64,000 nucleotides of DNA from Ilex aquifolium (GCA_951799425.1 OX637404.1:21679545-21743544), one strand, 5' to 3'; shown: positions 31,639 to 46,340, counted from the first letter of the stretch. A program made the numbers and translations. Notes: a model not told the origin generated them from the letters alone.

Positions 31639-33161
31639 TGATTCCACCTGTTTCGTGACCTGCTTTACGTCATACACCCAAGTATAACTTGTCAAATTGT
31701 AGTTTTCTTGATTTAAGTCCGAGGTCGATCCCACGAAGAGTTTTTATAACTGGGATTTAAAATAAGAACAGAGAAATTGTTATTAAAGCAGTGTAATATG
31801 AAATAACTTGTGATGTGAGCTTAAAACCGGTAAATAAAAGGTACCCTTCAGTTCAAGGATCTCATATATTTTATATTGGTTAAGTACTGAAAATGCCACC
31901 TTACAACAATTAACTCCCAGGTCACTGAAAAGTCAACCGATAGGTTTGACGTATATTAAACCATAACACAGCAACTGGTTAAGTTAGCCGGAAGGTATAT
32001 GCAACAATCAAATAATCCGAGTAAACCAAAAGGCAAGCCATTCTGGAGGAATACTTGAATTACTCAATTGGTAGTTCTGTACCATGCATCAGTTAAATAA
32101 CCCTAGCGAACCAGAGGGCAAGCCATTTAGTTGGAACACTATTGTTATTCAACCGGCAGGTTGAAGATTCACTGATGACGAGATTCCAGTTTATGTATTG
32201 AATCAAAAGCATTGGCTATGCCGAGACTTAACCCGTCTATAACCAATCAATCGACTTTTACATAACGCCCAATCACGTACATCACTGTATCATGCATGAA
32301 GTACATGACTAGTAGATAGTATGGTATAGAATATTAAGTACTGCTTGATGATCATAACCATGAGCATATTATAAATATAACCATCCATCAACAAAGGGAG
32401 GTATATATAACAATAAAATATAGTTAAACATCAGCATTTTCATAGCTTAAACAATAATATACATATGTTCACCCTTCACTAAAGGGTAAAAGTGAACTAC
32501 TCACGCCACATTGCTATTAACAAGCAAGAGGCACGAGACAGTTTTATTACAATACTAAATAAAACACAGACACTCCTTCCCCGAGGACTAGTTGAAATAC
32601 AACCACCCTTAATACCGATTAAGGCACAAAGGTGGAAGAAGTTCAACCTTCCAAGTAGAAAGGTATAACAGAAATGAAGAAATAACAGAAACTTTAGCTG
32701 GAGAGTAGGTTAGATAGGATCTCTCTCTTGATTCTCTTTGAATCTCCCTTGGTTTCTCTCTTAGACTTAAGCTTTCATTCTTCAGACCCCTGAAAATGAT
32801 GCTGGCAAGGCCTATTTATAGGCCTATGAATCTTCTGGAATGTAGAAGAAGGAAGTAAGGCAGTTTAGCCACCATCCGGACGCCATCACCACCGTACGGA
32901 CAGTGCTAAACCTCTAGATTGTTGTGGTGAAGTTCTTCCTTGTTCTGGCATGTTCTTGTTGTAATTACATTTTCATCCTTTGCTGGTTTAGACTTTGACA
33001 GATTGCTCCCCACAATTCCCAACAATTACGCACAAAACCCTACAAAATATAGAATTTTTGAATTAACCCTAATTTGCTGTAACATCACACTTTTAACCTA
33101 ATTTTATATACATGCTTAACTTATTAACCTAACTAATTAACACACTTTTTAGGGTTAATCA
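31639..33161 (-). repeat. Athila LTR1
   Basis: About 1.5 kb, TGATTAACCC to GGTGGAATCA in element sense. Its inner edge abuts the purine tract ggttggggagta (about 33162-33173 in reverse). On the outer side lies LINE A DNA, with gggac at 31634-31638. Confidence 0.85.
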
Positions 33162-33300
33162 TACTCCCCAACCTAAATATTAGTAGTCCCTAGTAAATAA
33201 AAACAATTACAAAATAAAATCACTTTCGTAGATTTCACGATTGCATTTAGCATATGCAAAATTATGCACCATTCCAAAATTATTCATCATTTGATCACAA

Positions 33301-33783
33301 TTAATCTGAATCACAATCTTCCAAATCAACAACACCAGTGACACGATTAATTTCACTTCTCACGTATCTTGACAACATGGGAGTGGAATAGGATGGCGTC
33401 TTATAATATTCCTTACTCTGTCCATACCTAATCCACTCAAGACGATCTAACGCTCGACCTGAAATTGGTTCCGCACACTGATTGTATTCTCTAAAATGCA
33501 TTAAACGACTGCACCTCACACAACCACCAAGACGATTTGCTCGTCGGCGTTTGGCATATGAACTTTTCCCACACAAGGATTTTGCTTGACTTTCGACGAT
33601 TTCTAACTTTCTAACAACTCTAGCTTTTTTCATGATCAAAGAATGTATATATTTTGGAAAACGGTGCATTATAATTAAACATAACCAAAACAGTTTTTCA
33701 TCCATTTTTTTGAAAAAGTTTTGAAGATTGTGAATTTTTTGGAAAATTTTGAAAAATGAAAATTGACTCAAAAATTGCCTCAC
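33301..33783 (-). pseudogene. Athila extra ORF after pol, copy 1
   Basis: A 160-residue open frame 3' of integrase in element sense. It is basic, with paired cysteines (CVRCSRLMHFREYNQC) and an acidic end, DLEDCDSD. A close copy lies at 44312-44716. I do not recognise a function. Its presence in both internal regions shows that it belongs to the element. Confidence 0.6.
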
Positions 33784-36700
33784 TATCCGGTTCTTTAACG
33801 TTAACCACTTACAAAGACGAATCTAAATACCTCCCCCCAACCTAAATTAAACATTGTTCTCACTGTGTAAGATGATGAAAATAGAAAATTTCCAATTAAG
33901 TCTTGAAGCGAGAGATATTCATAGTATAAGAATCGAATCTGTAAAACAAATAACAAACAATTAGTACTACTATTTACAAATAAACAACGATACAAATTTT
34001 TCAAAGCACATAAACTGGTTCCAAGAACTGTTTGGAAGTTACATCTTGATTAAATCTATCATAATATGGCTTAACCCTCTGACCATTTACTTTGAAAATA
34101 TTTCCAGTTAATGGATTCTCAATTTCAATTGCCCCATAATCAAAAATTTGTTTGACAATGAAAGGACCTGTCCATCTAGATCTTAACTTTCTAGGAAATA
34201 GACAGAGTCTGGAATTATATAATAAGACTTTCTGAAAAGGTTCAAAAGACTTCTGCACTATATTCTTATCGTGAAAATTTTTTGTTCTAGACTTAGCAAT
34301 CTTTGCATTCTCATATGCTTCATTTCTTAACTCTTCCAATTCATTGATTTGAAGTTTGCGAGATGCACCGGCTTTATCCACATCAAAGTTCATCATTTTG
34401 ATTGCCCAATATGCTCGATGTTCTAATTCCGCAGGCAAGTGACATGGTTTACCAAAAAGTACCCGATAAGGAGCTATTCCTAAAAGAGTTTTGTATGTTG
34501 TACGGTAAGCCCAAAGCGCATCAGTTAATCTCAATGACCAATCTTTACGATCTGGATTTACTATTTTCCTAAAATGTATTTTATCTCCTTATTGGCCAAT
34601 TCAGCTTGTCCACTTGTCTGGGGATGATAAGGAGTGAATATTTTGTGAGAAATCGAATATTTTTTCATAAGATTTTCAAAAACTTTATTGTAAAAATGTG
34701 TTCCCCTATCACTGATAATGGCTCAAGGAATTCCAAATTTGGACAAAATATTTTCTTTTAAAAACTTGACCACTGTTCGGTGATCATTATTTCTACTTGG
34801 AATTGCCTCTACCCATTTAGAGACATAATCCACTGCAACAAAAATGTACAGATATCCAAAGGATGGGGGAAATGGTCCCATAAAATCGATGCCCCAACAA
34901 TCAAAAATTTTGATAATTAAAATAGGGTTTAAAGGCTTCATATTTCTTATTAAAATATTTTCCATTCTTTGATATCTATCACAATTTAAACAAAAGATAT
35001 GTACATCTTTAAAAATGGTTGGCCAATAAAATCCACACTGCAGAATTTTAGCAATGGTTTTCTTTGAAGAAAAATGGTCTCCGCAAGCTTCAGAGTGACA
35101 AAATGCAATAACCTGACCGATTTCATGATTAGGTACACAACGCTTTATTATCTGATCTTTACAGTACTTAAACACATAAAGATCTTCCCAAAAAAAATTG
35201 CTAACCTATTTTAAAAACTTGTTTCTATCAGTCTAGGTATAATGAGAAGAAATAGTACCTGTGGCTAAATAATTTGCTATATGGTACTTCTGTTATTGCA
35301 AAAAGTTGCCCATCTGGAAAAATTTCTCTGATTGGTATTGATTCTTCATTCATATCATAATTTAGTCTTGACAAGTGATCTGCTACCACATTTTCAACTC
35401 CTTTCTTGTCTTTGATGATAAAATCAAATTCTTGAAGTAACAGTATTCGATGTAGGAGACGTGGTTTAACATTCTTCTTAGTAAGCAAGTATTTTAAAGT
35501 TGCATGATCAATAATTACAACGATTGACAATCCAACCAAATACGAACGAAATTTATCTAAAGCAAACACAACAACAATCAATTCTTTCTATGTAGTAGAC
35601 TAATTTATTTGTGCATCATTTAGAGTTTTGCTTGCAAAATAAATAACATAGGGTTTTTTTATCTTTTCTTTGACCTAACACAGCTCCTACTGCATAATCA
35701 CTAGCATCACACATTAATTCATAGGGTAAAGTCCAGTCAGGAGGTTGCATAATAAGTGTAGAAATAAGTATGCTTTTCAATTTATCAAATGCTAATTGAC
35801 ATGCATCATTCCATTCAAATAATACATCCTGATATAGAAGATTACACATATGTTTGGATATTGAACTGAAATTTTTAATGAATCTTCTATAGAATCCTGC
35901 ATGACCTAGAAAAGATCAAACATCTTTTACAGTCTTAGGTGGAGGGAGATTGGCTATCAAATCAATTTTAGACTTATCAACTTCAATTCCTTTTGTTGAA
36001 ACTACATGACCTAAAACAATACCTTGTGTAACCGTGAAATGACATTTTTTCCAATTCAAAACAAGGTTTGTTTCTTCATATCGACTAAGAACTTTTTCAA
36101 GATTTGCTAAACATAAGTCAAATGAATCACCATATACCGAGAAATCATCCATAAAAACTTATAAAAACCGTTCCACCATATCACTAAAAATACTTAACAT
36201 ACAACGTTGAAAGGTGGCTGGAGCATTACATAATCCAAAAGGCATCCTTTTATAAGCAAAGGTACCAAAAAGACATGTAAATGTAATTTTCTCTTGATCA
36301 TCCATTGCAATTTCAATCTGATTGTAACCAGAATAAATATGCATGACCAGCTATTTTTTCCAAGACTTTATCTAAAAAAGGCAATGGAAAATAATCTTTT
36401 CTGGTGAGGGAATTTAGCTTACGATAGTCAATACACATACGCCAACTTGTGACTGTACGCATAGGGACTAATTCATTCTCTTGATTTTTTATGATAGTGA
36501 CACCAGACTTTTTAGGCACTACCTGTGTGGAACTGACTCATTTACTATCAGATATAAGATAGATGATGTTAATATCTAATAGTTTAAGTACTTCACCCCG
36601 GACTACCTCTTTCAAATGTGGGTTCAACCTTCTTTGCATCTGGCAGGATGGTTTAAAATTTTCTTCTAAGTATATACAATGAGTACATAGAAGAGGGCTT

Positions 36701-39230
36701 ATACCTTTATATCTGCTATTGTCAATCTGATAACACTTTGATGATTCTTTATGACTTTTTTCAATTTATTTTCTTGGATTCCAGATAATTATCACTGGAT
36801 AAATTTCATCTTCCCCCAAGAAGACATATTTTAATTCAGTCAGGAGAGGTTTCAATTATGGCTTAAAAACTTTGATACTGGATTCTACAAACTTAAGCAA
36901 CAATTTTTGACATTTTGGATTCCATGCTGATATATCTTCAGACTCATTATTAGGTATAGACTCTAATGTATATGACTCCTTTTTCATACAAGTATTTTCA
37001 AACAGATTCTGAATCAATAACTTAGCACAGTTTACTTCATGCAACTCTTCTTCTTCTCTTGGTTGTTTTGCAATGTTAAAGATATTCAACTCTAAGGTCA
37101 TGTTTCCAAATGAAAGCTTCATGACTCCATTCTTACAATTAATCAATACATTTGATGTAGCTAAGAATGGTCGACCCAATATGACAGGTATGTATGCGGA
37201 TGCATGAAAAATTGACTATGTATCCAAAACAATAAAATCTACTGGAAAATAGAATTTATCAACTTGGACAAGAACATCCTCCATAATTCCTCATGGAGTT
37301 TTTACAAATCAGTCTGCCAATTGCAATGTGACATTGGTGGGTTTCAACTCACCCAACCCTAACTGCTTATACACCGAGTATGGCATCAAATTGACACTAG
37401 CTCCAAGATCAGGCAAAGCTGGCTCAATCCAGAAATTTCTGATAATACATGAGACTGTGGGACTTCCAGGATCTTTGTACTTGAGAAAAGTCTTATGCTG
37501 AATGATAGCACTAACTTGCTCAGTTAAAAATGCTTTCTTTTGTAGATTGATCTTTCTTTTTACTGTGCAAAGATCTTTCAAAAACTTGACGTAAGATGGA
37601 ACTTGTTTGATTGCATCCAACAAAGGGATGTTAATCTTTACTTGTTTAAACAGCTCAAGAATTTCATAATGATCTTTCAAAGACGGGGACTTCTTGACCC
37701 TTTGAGGAAAAGGCAATGGAATAGGACACAAATGATCTTGTTCATTTGGTGGTTCTGGTTCCTTTCCAGCTAAAGGTTCACACTAAAGTGGTTCATTTAC
37801 GGGGATTGACTTACGTATTTTTTTTAAAACTTTGGGTTTAATGGTCTTGTCAATCATCTTACCACTTCTCAAAGTGGTAATTGCTTGCACTTGACTTGGA
37901 GAAGGTTCAGATGACACAACATTAGTTTGACTTTGATCCTGTGGAGGTTTAGGTTGAGATGGGGATTTTCCCTTCTTTGACATACTCAGGGACTGGGTCA
38001 ACTTGGTTAGATGACTCTTGATGTCTTCAATACTCTGTGAAGTTTGAGTTTTAAAATCATTGAATGAATTAGTTGTTTGAGTATTGAAACTCATTTAACT
38101 TTGAATAAATTGATTCATAGTATCTTTTAGACTCCTTTTATGTGGGGGTTGATAAAGCTGATATTGTTGTTGAGTCTATGGCTATGGCGGAGGTGGACCT
38201 TTTGGTTGACTCATAGGTTGTGTATTTTTCCAATTAAAATTTGGATGATTCTTCCATCTTGGGTTATAGGTGTCAGAATATAGGTTGGAATAAGGCTTAG
38301 TATAATTTGGACTGACATTAGATTGTTCGATTAAAACTTCTTTAAATGTTGGTATAGTTGGACACTCCCCTGAAGGATGTCCTGACAACGCACAGATCTC
38401 ACATGTTTGTTTAGTGGAAGACACGACAGACACTTTCTTAATTTTTTTCATCTCTAAGGCTTCAAGCTTTCGGGACAAAGTAGCCATTTTAGCTCTTAAA
38501 TCATCATCTTCTTTTAACACATACTTTCCTCCTTGGGATGTAGATGGCTTAGGTTCAATGATATTTAAAGAAGTCGAGTCCCACATTTGGGAACTCTCAT
38601 AAATGATATCAAAAAATTGGAACTCTCAGGGTTTTTACTTATAAATTCCCCCTGGACCCTCATTTCAACAAGTTGTCGCAATGTAGATGGGAGGGCATCA
38701 TAAAAGAAACCAACTAAGGTCCAATTTTTAAATGCATGATGTGGACAGGCTTGGAGAAGATCCTTAAATCTCTCCCAACATTGATAAAAAGTCTCCCCTT
38801 CTTTTACAGAAAAATTCATTATTTGACGTCTTAATGCATTAGTACGATGCACAGGAATTTTTTTTTTTTTAAAACTCAGTTTGCAAAGCTTGCCAACTTG
38901 GGATAGAATTGACTTTTAAAAAATTAAGCCATTGTTTAGCTTTATCTTTCAGAGAAAAAGAAAAAAGTTTCAACTATGCCATGTCAAAGTTATCTTGCAA
39001 AGTTTCACAGACTTCTTCAAATTCTTTCATATGCACATAGGGGTTTTCAGATTCAAAACCGTGAAACTATGGTAGCAACTGTATTATCCCTGCCTTAATA
39101 TTAAGATTTGGAGCATCTGTTGGAAAAGCAAAGCATGACGAGATATTAGTACGTGTAGGATGCAAAAATTATCTTAAAGGTCGGACATTCTGAACTAATT
39201 CTTGTTACCTAGGATTATTTTGAGACATAC
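33784..39230 (-). pseudogene. Athila gag-pol region, copy 1 (broken)
   Basis: In element sense: gag about 39230-37783 (ETFYQCWERFKDLLQACPHH, a CEICALSGHPSGEC knuckle-like motif near 38390); protease 37731-36856 (DLGASVNLMP); RT about 36519-35900 (CIDYRKLNSL, MPFGLCNAPATFQRCM, MDDFSVYGD); RNase H 35849-35228 ([25 protein letters not shown]); integrase 35175-34001 (FCHSEACGDHF zinc-binding region, CWGIDFMGPFPP, ending [15 protein letters not shown]). RT precedes integrase, as in Ty3/gypsy. A dozen or so breaks; treated as a fossil. Confidence 0.9.
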
Positions 39231-39424
39231 TTAAGTCAAATGATGCTTGTGAAGATGAAGATGTTGAAGATGACGGAGATGACTGATTTACAGATCCTAC
39301 TGAAGACTAAACAGACAAAAACTATGAAAAGACAGCAAACAATATATAAACATATAATACAACTAAACAACTTCCCTATTCGAATTACAATCACTGTAAC
39401 TCCCTGGCAACGACGCCAAAAACT

Positions 39425-40968
39425 TGATTCCACCTGTTTCATGACCTGCTTTACATCATACACCAAATTATAAGTGGTCAAATTGTAGTTTTCTCAGTTT
39501 AAGTCCGAGGTCGATCTCACGAAGAGTTTTAATAACTGGGATTTAAAATAAGAATAGAGAAATTGTTATTAAAGCTGTGTAACATGAGATAACTTGTGAT
39601 GTGAGCTTAAAACCGGTAAATAAAATGCATAGGTAAACTGATGAAAGACAATAATATAAAAGGTACCCTTCAGTTCAAGGAACTCATATGTTTTATATTC
39701 GTTAAGTACTGAAAATGCCACCTTACAACAATTAACTCCTAGGTCAATGAAAAGTGAACCGGTAGGTTTGATGTATATTAAACCATAACACAACAACTGG
39801 TTAAGTTAGCTGGAAGGTATATGCAACAATCAAATAATCTGAGTAAACCAGAAGGCAAGCCATTCAGGAGGAATACTTGGATTACTCAATCGGCAGTTCT
39901 GTACTATCCATTAGTTAAATAACCCTAGCGAACTAGAAGGCAAGCCATTTAGTTGGAACACTATAGTTATTCAACCGGCAGGTTGATGATTCACTCATAA
40001 CGAGATTCCGGTTTATGCATTGACTATGTCGAGACTTAGCCCATCTATAACCAATCAATCGACTTTTACGTAACGCCCAATCACGTACATCACTGTATCA
40101 TGCATGAAGTACATGACTAGTAGATAGTATGGTATAGAATATTCAGTATTGCTCGGTGATCATAACCATGAACATATTATAAATATAACCATCCATCAAT
40201 AAAGAGAGGTATATATAACAATAAAGTATAGCTAAACATCAGCATTTCCATAGCTTAAACAATAATATACATATGTTCAACCTTCACTAAAGAGTAAAAG
40301 TGAACTACTCACCCCACATTGCTATTAACAAGCAAGAGGTGCGAGAGAGTTTCATTACAATACTAAATAAAACACAGACACTCTTTCCCTGAGGACTAGT
40401 TGAAATACAACCACCCTTAATACCGATTAAGACACAAAGGTGGCAGAAGTTCAACCTTCCAAGTAGAAAGGTATAACATAAATGAAGAAATAACAAAAAC
40501 TCTAGTTGGAGAGTATGTTAGACAGGATCTCTCTCTTGATTCTCTTTGAATCTCCTTTGGTTTCTCTCTTGGACTTCAGCTCTCATTCTTCAGACCCCCG
40601 AAAATGATGTTGGCAAGGCCTATTTATAGGCCTAGGAATCTGCTGGAATGTAGAAGAAGGAAGTAAGGCGGTTTAGCCACCGTCCGAACGCCATCACCAC
40701 TTTCCGGACAGTGCTAAACCTCTGGATTGTTGTGGTGAAGTTCTTCCTTGTTCTGGCATGTTCTTGTTGTAATTACACTTTCATCCTTTACTGGTTTAGA
40801 CTTTGACAGATTGCTCCCCACAATTTCCAGCAATTACGCACAAAACACTGCAAAATATAGAATTTTTGCATTAACCCTAATTTGCTGTAACATCACACTT
40901 TTAACCTAATTTTATGTACATGCTTAAATTATTAACCTAACTAATTAACACAGTTTTAGGGTTAATCA
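39425..40968 (-). repeat. Athila LTR2 (shared between two internal copies)
   Basis: About 1.54 kb and collinear with LTR1. On its left is the primer-binding site; on its right is purine-tract-proximal sequence like that beside LTR1. It therefore serves as 5' LTR of copy 1 and as 3' LTR of copy 2. Confidence 0.85.
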
Positions 40969-43900
40969 TACTCCCCAACCTAAATATTACTAGTCCCTTT
41001 TTTTTTTTTTAAAATATTACTAGTCCCTAGTAAATAAAAACAATTACAAAATAAAATCACTTTCGTAAAATTCACGATTGCATTTAGCATATGCAACAAG
41101 TCGTTAAACCCCTAGGTGATTCCTAATGGACGAGTTTTGTCTCGTGAAGGTTTCCAGTGAAAATACCTACAAAATAGTTAGGAGTGCATAATTCATATTT
41201 TTCACAGATAAAATTAAATTAAAATTCCTCTGCGTTGCTAAAATTAAATTAAAATTTTCACGTTAGCTGTAATATTATCCATATATTTTTAGAAAAACTT
41301 GGGTGTGTGTGTGCAATGATTCCTTTATCTCAAAAATCACTCAGGAAATATTATGATCTTTCATCTTAGTCTTGATGTCAATTCTCTCCTGAAATACACT
41401 CAGCAAAGAATAAACATGTGTTATAGTGATTATTCACTCAGTAATTACATATGATTGGAATACTATTTACAAAGCAATGTAATATCACATGAAATATAAC
41501 AAAAGAACGGTTATTTGAATTGAACTGGAATTTGACATAATCTCATGAAAGAATATTAACACTACATTAAATATATTATTAACATTTTTTTTTTTGCATA
41601 GGTAGAAATAATACACATGTATGACTTCTAGAATCAAAAAGGACTTTCTTAGGGTTTTAATGTGGCCATAGGTTTCTTAATTTAGTGTGGCACACCTCAT
41701 CCTTATTTTTTTGGACTTTTTATACATGATATTTTTTCATTTTTTCGATTCCAGTCGCATTTTTCACTTTCTTGGCTCTTTTCTTTCTTTCTTTTTTCAC
41801 ATATTATTTTAAACTGTAATCACCTCTTTCTTTTCTTCTTCTTTCCTTTCCCTTTGTCGTTATATCACTGATATTGTAAAGAGGGTGCAAGAAAATTTGA
41901 TAGCAAATGTAGGTTTAATATATATTCTTATGTGGCTCGGTTATTTCTTGGATTTTATGAACAGAATTTATACTCTTTTAGGCTCAATCACAACTTACTA
42001 AGGATATAATTTTGTAAAAGAAATGGCCAAGACTCAAAATTAATCAAAAATTGCCTAAGATCATTTTCCAGAAACCATACACCTGCATAATTTCTAAGTA
42101 AAAATTTCAAGGAAAATGCTAACAACAAAATTCAATGAGTGCTAACCAAAACAAATCTAATGAAATTATTCAAAGAAAATTTATCGTTGAATCGAAGATT
42201 CTTACTTGAGTAGATGTAGAATATCTCTCCAAGAAGAATTGGCTCAAAATCTGCAATAGGTTTTACATCTCCATTATATATGAAAAGAGTGTAATATTTC
42301 AAAAGGTTTTCAAAATAAAGAATTCTATTTGTGCTCAAAAGAACAAGTTTTAATAAAAATATTAAGATAATACACAACTAAAATATAAAAATTCCGCGTG
42401 ATCAGATTAGAACTATCCTTGCAAAGCATTAGAATAATAACTTAATTTAACTGTAAATTATATGAAGTAATCCTCCTAATTCACAAAAACATAATTACTA
42501 CATTAACTAACAGAAATAAGTTCAAAACCAACATTCACAATATAAAGTAAATTTAAATGCATAGACAAAAGATGAGTAAGAGATAGCAAGATGTGGAGAA
42601 TCTCTGATCAAGAAGTAGATGGGCCTCCACCAAAATGTTCTCTGAGTAACCACAATATCTCGGACTGGTTCTGCTCGTAGTCAGCCATGCGTTGATCAAG
42701 CTGGGTGATGCTGGTCCCTAGCTGGGTAACAGTGGTCTCCAACCCTAGTAAAATTTGTCTGTCAGACCTATCATCCACTGGTATATACGGCTGATCCTCT
42801 TGTGGTTGAGGCTGCTCTGGTGGGTGAAAATCTTCAGTTCCTTGGAATGCTTTTTCCTGCGGTGCTGGTGGTACTTTAGGTTGCTCCTTAGGCTGGACTC
42901 CATGGCTCTTCTTCAGAGATGTCTTGTCTAACGGTGCAAAATGCTCCACCGTCAGCCACGAAGGATCTGTGATCACTCCCATCTCCTTGCATAACTAAGA
43001 AACTAACATAGCATATGGAATGATCACTCCCTTCTCCTTGCATAACTGAAAAACTAACATAGCATATGGAAGTGAGGGTTTCTTTGCTTTCACAGTAATC
43101 ATCATCTGGTCCATGATTAAGTTTGGGAGATCGATAGTATGTCCCATCCCAAAAGCATATAGGAAGTAGGCTCGCTCAGTATATATCTAGTTTTTCTGGG
43201 CATGGGGTAACAGACTATTAACAATAATCAAATTCAAAACCCGGTATTTGTCCGTCAAGTCCCCTTACTTTATGTACTTGTTCGGCCTCCCCCATACATA
43301 ATTTGGATTTTTCGTCAATTCTATCCCTATTTCAGTCATATTAGGCAATTGAGTATAAGAGTATTGCGAGTTGGGATATCTTGGCATGGGCTGGAAAAAA
43401 TTGGTATTAGTAGCCGGTGTAACTTGAAAGACAACACCCCTAACATAAACTCGGAGTTCCCTTGGTCCAGTTTCTTTTGCATTACTATAAAACTCACGGA
43501 CTAGGCATTCAAAAGCAGGAGCAACAAATTTAACATAATTCAACCACCCACGCGTAGCAAGAATTTGTCTAACACCAATATGTTCAAAATCCTCATAAAT
43601 AACAGGTTGTTCAGGAATTATTGTTTTGGAAAGAAAGTGAGTATCAAACCATACTTGTTGTTCCAAAGTTTCAAATATCGCAGTATCAAAGATATTTCCT
43701 ACCTGGGATTGCTGCGGTGGTGCTTCGGATTGCGAAGATTGACCTATCGTTGCCCGCCTTGAAGAACCTCTTGTTCTAAGTCTTGGATCCATCTTTTCTT
43801 GATTCCTCCCTTGATTCCTGCTTTTAGTGAATTCTGATCGGTATAAACCTAGAAAATGGCACAGGTAAGTGTTTAATCAGAAGAAATTTGAAGAAAAACG

Positions 43901-45361
43901 ATCATATCTAGCAGATTTGAGAAGAGATTGTAGAGGAGAGGCGCTGGTTTTTCGTATTCTGCTGCGAGGGAACTCTGAAACTGCTGCAATTCACGCTGTC
44001 TGGTTTTTAAATAAGCAGTACCATCCGGACGCCATCACCACCGTCCGGACAGTGAGGATGCACAGGAATTTGCCATGCAGGCTACAGGCTGCTGACTCCT
44101 GGTGTTCTACCTTCTTCAGTTATGATCCTGCAGTTACAAGATTAGTTTCAACTTTACACATTCTACATAATTACTAACTCATTACTCTTTTTTTTTTTTT
44201 TAAGAATTTATTTATTCATTATTTATTTTTAATTATTTACTATTTTCTTAATTAATCTATAGCTATTTATATTTATGCACCATTCCAAAATTATTCATCA
44301 TTTGATGACAATTAATCTGAATCAGAATCTTCCAAATCAACAACACTAGTGACACGGTTAATTTCACTTCTCACGTATCTTGACAACATGGGAGTGGAAT
44401 AGGAAGACGTCTCAGGATATTCCTTACTCTGTCCATACCTAATCCACTCAAGACAATCTAATGCTCGACCTGAAATTGGTTCTGCACACTGATTGTATTC
44501 TCTCAAATGCATTAAACGACCGCACCTCACACAATCACTGAGACGATTTGCTCGTCGGCATTTGGCAAATGAACTTTTCCCGCACAAGAGTTTTGCTTGA
44601 CTTTCGACGATTTCTAACTTTCTAACAACTCTAGCTTTTTTCATGATCAAAGAATGTATATCTTTTCGAAAACGAAACATTATAATTAAACTTAACCAAA
44701 ACAGTTTTTCATCCATTTTTTTGAAAAAGTTTTGAAGATTGTGAAATTTTTTGCAAAATTTTGAAAAATGAAAATTGACTCAATATCCGGTTATTTAATG
44801 TCTGTCAGTCACAAAGACAAATCTAAATCCCTCCCGCCAACCTAAATTAAACATTGTTCTCACTGTATAAGATGATGAAAATAGAAAATTGCTAATTAGG
44901 TCTTGAAGCAAGAGATATTCATAGTATAAGACTCTAATCTGTAAAACAAACAACAAACAATTAGTACTACTATTTACAAATAAACAGCGATACAAATTTT
45001 TCAAAGCCTTTGACCATTTACATCTTGATTAAATCTACAAATAAATTGGTTCCAAGAACTGTATGGAAGTTACATCTTGATTAAATCTATCATAATATAG
45101 CTTAAGCTTTTGGCCATTTACTTTGAAAATATTTGTAGTTAATGGATTCTCAATTTCAATTGCCTCATAATCAAAAATTTGCTTCACAATGTAAGGACCT
45201 GTCTATTTATATCTTAACTTTCCAGGAAATAGATGGAGTCTGGAATTATATAACAAGACTTTTTGAAAACGTTCAAAAGACTTTTGCACTATATTCTTAT
45301 CATGAAAAATTTTCGTTCTAGACTTAGCAATATTTGCATTATCTTATGCTTCATTTCTTAA
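40969..45361 (-). pseudogene. Athila internal region, copy 2 (partial)
   Basis: In element sense: the integrase end (about 45361-45040), then the extra ORF (44716-44312) matching copy 1, then two ORFs seen only in this copy. These are 43792-43265 (starting MDPRLRTRGSSRR, with LVREFYSNAKE and VYVRGVVFQVTPATN, like the 'plant transposon protein' region of Athila-class elements) and 42982-42608 (a Pro/Gln-rich stretch, then a heptad-like LETTVTQLGTSITQLDQRM). About 1.5 kb of AT-rich untranslated DNA then leads to LTR2. Broken, with a few breaks. Confidence 0.7.
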
Positions 45362-45713
45362 TATTATTTGATTATCTTAATATTTGATTATTTGATTAAT
45401 ATTTGATTATTTTAATATTTAATTATTTGATTATTTGGGGTATATGGGTTATATGGGGGTATAAATGTCATTTATATGTTCAACCCTTTAACCCCCATAT
45501 GAAACCAAGCCCCCACCAGGTTTCATGAAACCCATGAACATGGGTTTAAATTGCGGGCCTAAAGCGGGCTGGGTTTGGTAACCTGGGCTAGAAATGTAGT
45601 TGTCAAACATGAGTTTGATGAGTTTTGTGGTTTTTTATTCCCAACCCATCTTCCAAATTCCCCCTTGTCCCACATACCAAACAGGCCCTAGAAGGGGTAG
45701 GAAAAGCTCCTAT
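45362..45713. other. AT-rich repeat and possible MITE remnant
   Basis: From 45362 to about 45437 the sequence is a degenerate (taatatttgattatt) array. A possible hAT-like remnant with gggcc/taccaaacaggccc ends lies at about 45557-45690. No coding signal is visible. Confidence 0.35.
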
Positions 45714-46340
45714 AGGGTTTGTTTGTTTAGCGGGAGAATAGTAGAAAATGCAAGAAATATAAACTTTTTAAAATTTTCATGTGTTTGGTTAGCATGAAAA
45801 TGAAAATGATAGAAAAAATAATTTTCTTTCATCCTTGAATTTTCTCATAAATAACCAACTTTTTTTTCTTGTAAAAAACACAAGGAAATGCAAGAAAGTT
45901 ATGATCTATAACTAACTTCTCATTTTACCCTTATTTTTCTTAAAATATTTTATTGGTTATTAATTTTAAAAAATTTTGGTATGAATTTAATTAATCACAT
46001 AATTTGGCCCAAAGACCTTTGTGTTTGTGACTGTCTTAAAATTAGGTTTCGAGCCACTTTTTTAAAAAAATTTAACTTTCAATTGTAATTACATATTTTT
46101 TTTTCTTTTTTAGACCGATTTAATATAATTAAGGGTAATTTAGATAATTACAAAAAAATTCTTATGACTTTACTTTCTTTCAAACAATATAATGAAATTG
46201 CTTTAAAACTTTCCCGTAAATTTTTCATTCTAACCAAATACATTCATGAAAATATATTTTCTATCATTTTCTTTTCTTTCACTTCACTTTCTATCATTTT
46301 CACTTTCCATCTTTTTTTTCATCCTAACCAAACAGACCCA
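45714..46340. mobile_element. Possible hAT-type MITE, about 627 bp
   Basis: The left end gggtttgtttgtttagc pairs with the inverted right end (tatgggtctgtttggttag). Inner arms also pair: gaaaatgatagaaaa against ctatcattttc. The interior is AT-rich and non-coding. No exact target duplication could be assigned, so the boundaries may be off by several bases. Confidence 0.5.

Larger units (their letters stand above)
31639..45361 (-). mobile_element. Athila-type Ty3/gypsy array: LTR, internal, LTR, internal
   Basis: LTR1 (31639-33161) and LTR2 (39425-40968) both run tgattccacctg to gggttaatca. Between them is one internal region with gag and pol. Beyond LTR2 a second internal region begins with the same purine-tract-proximal sequence and runs to about 45361, with no third LTR. 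The minus-strand primer site after LTR2 is tggcgtcgttgccaggga, close to the Athila/Tat form. The LTRs differ by about 6-8% by eye, consistent with an age of a few million years, longer in slowly evolving trees. Both internal regions are broken, with roughly fifteen or more breaks in all. The right end is incomplete. Confidence 0.85.
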
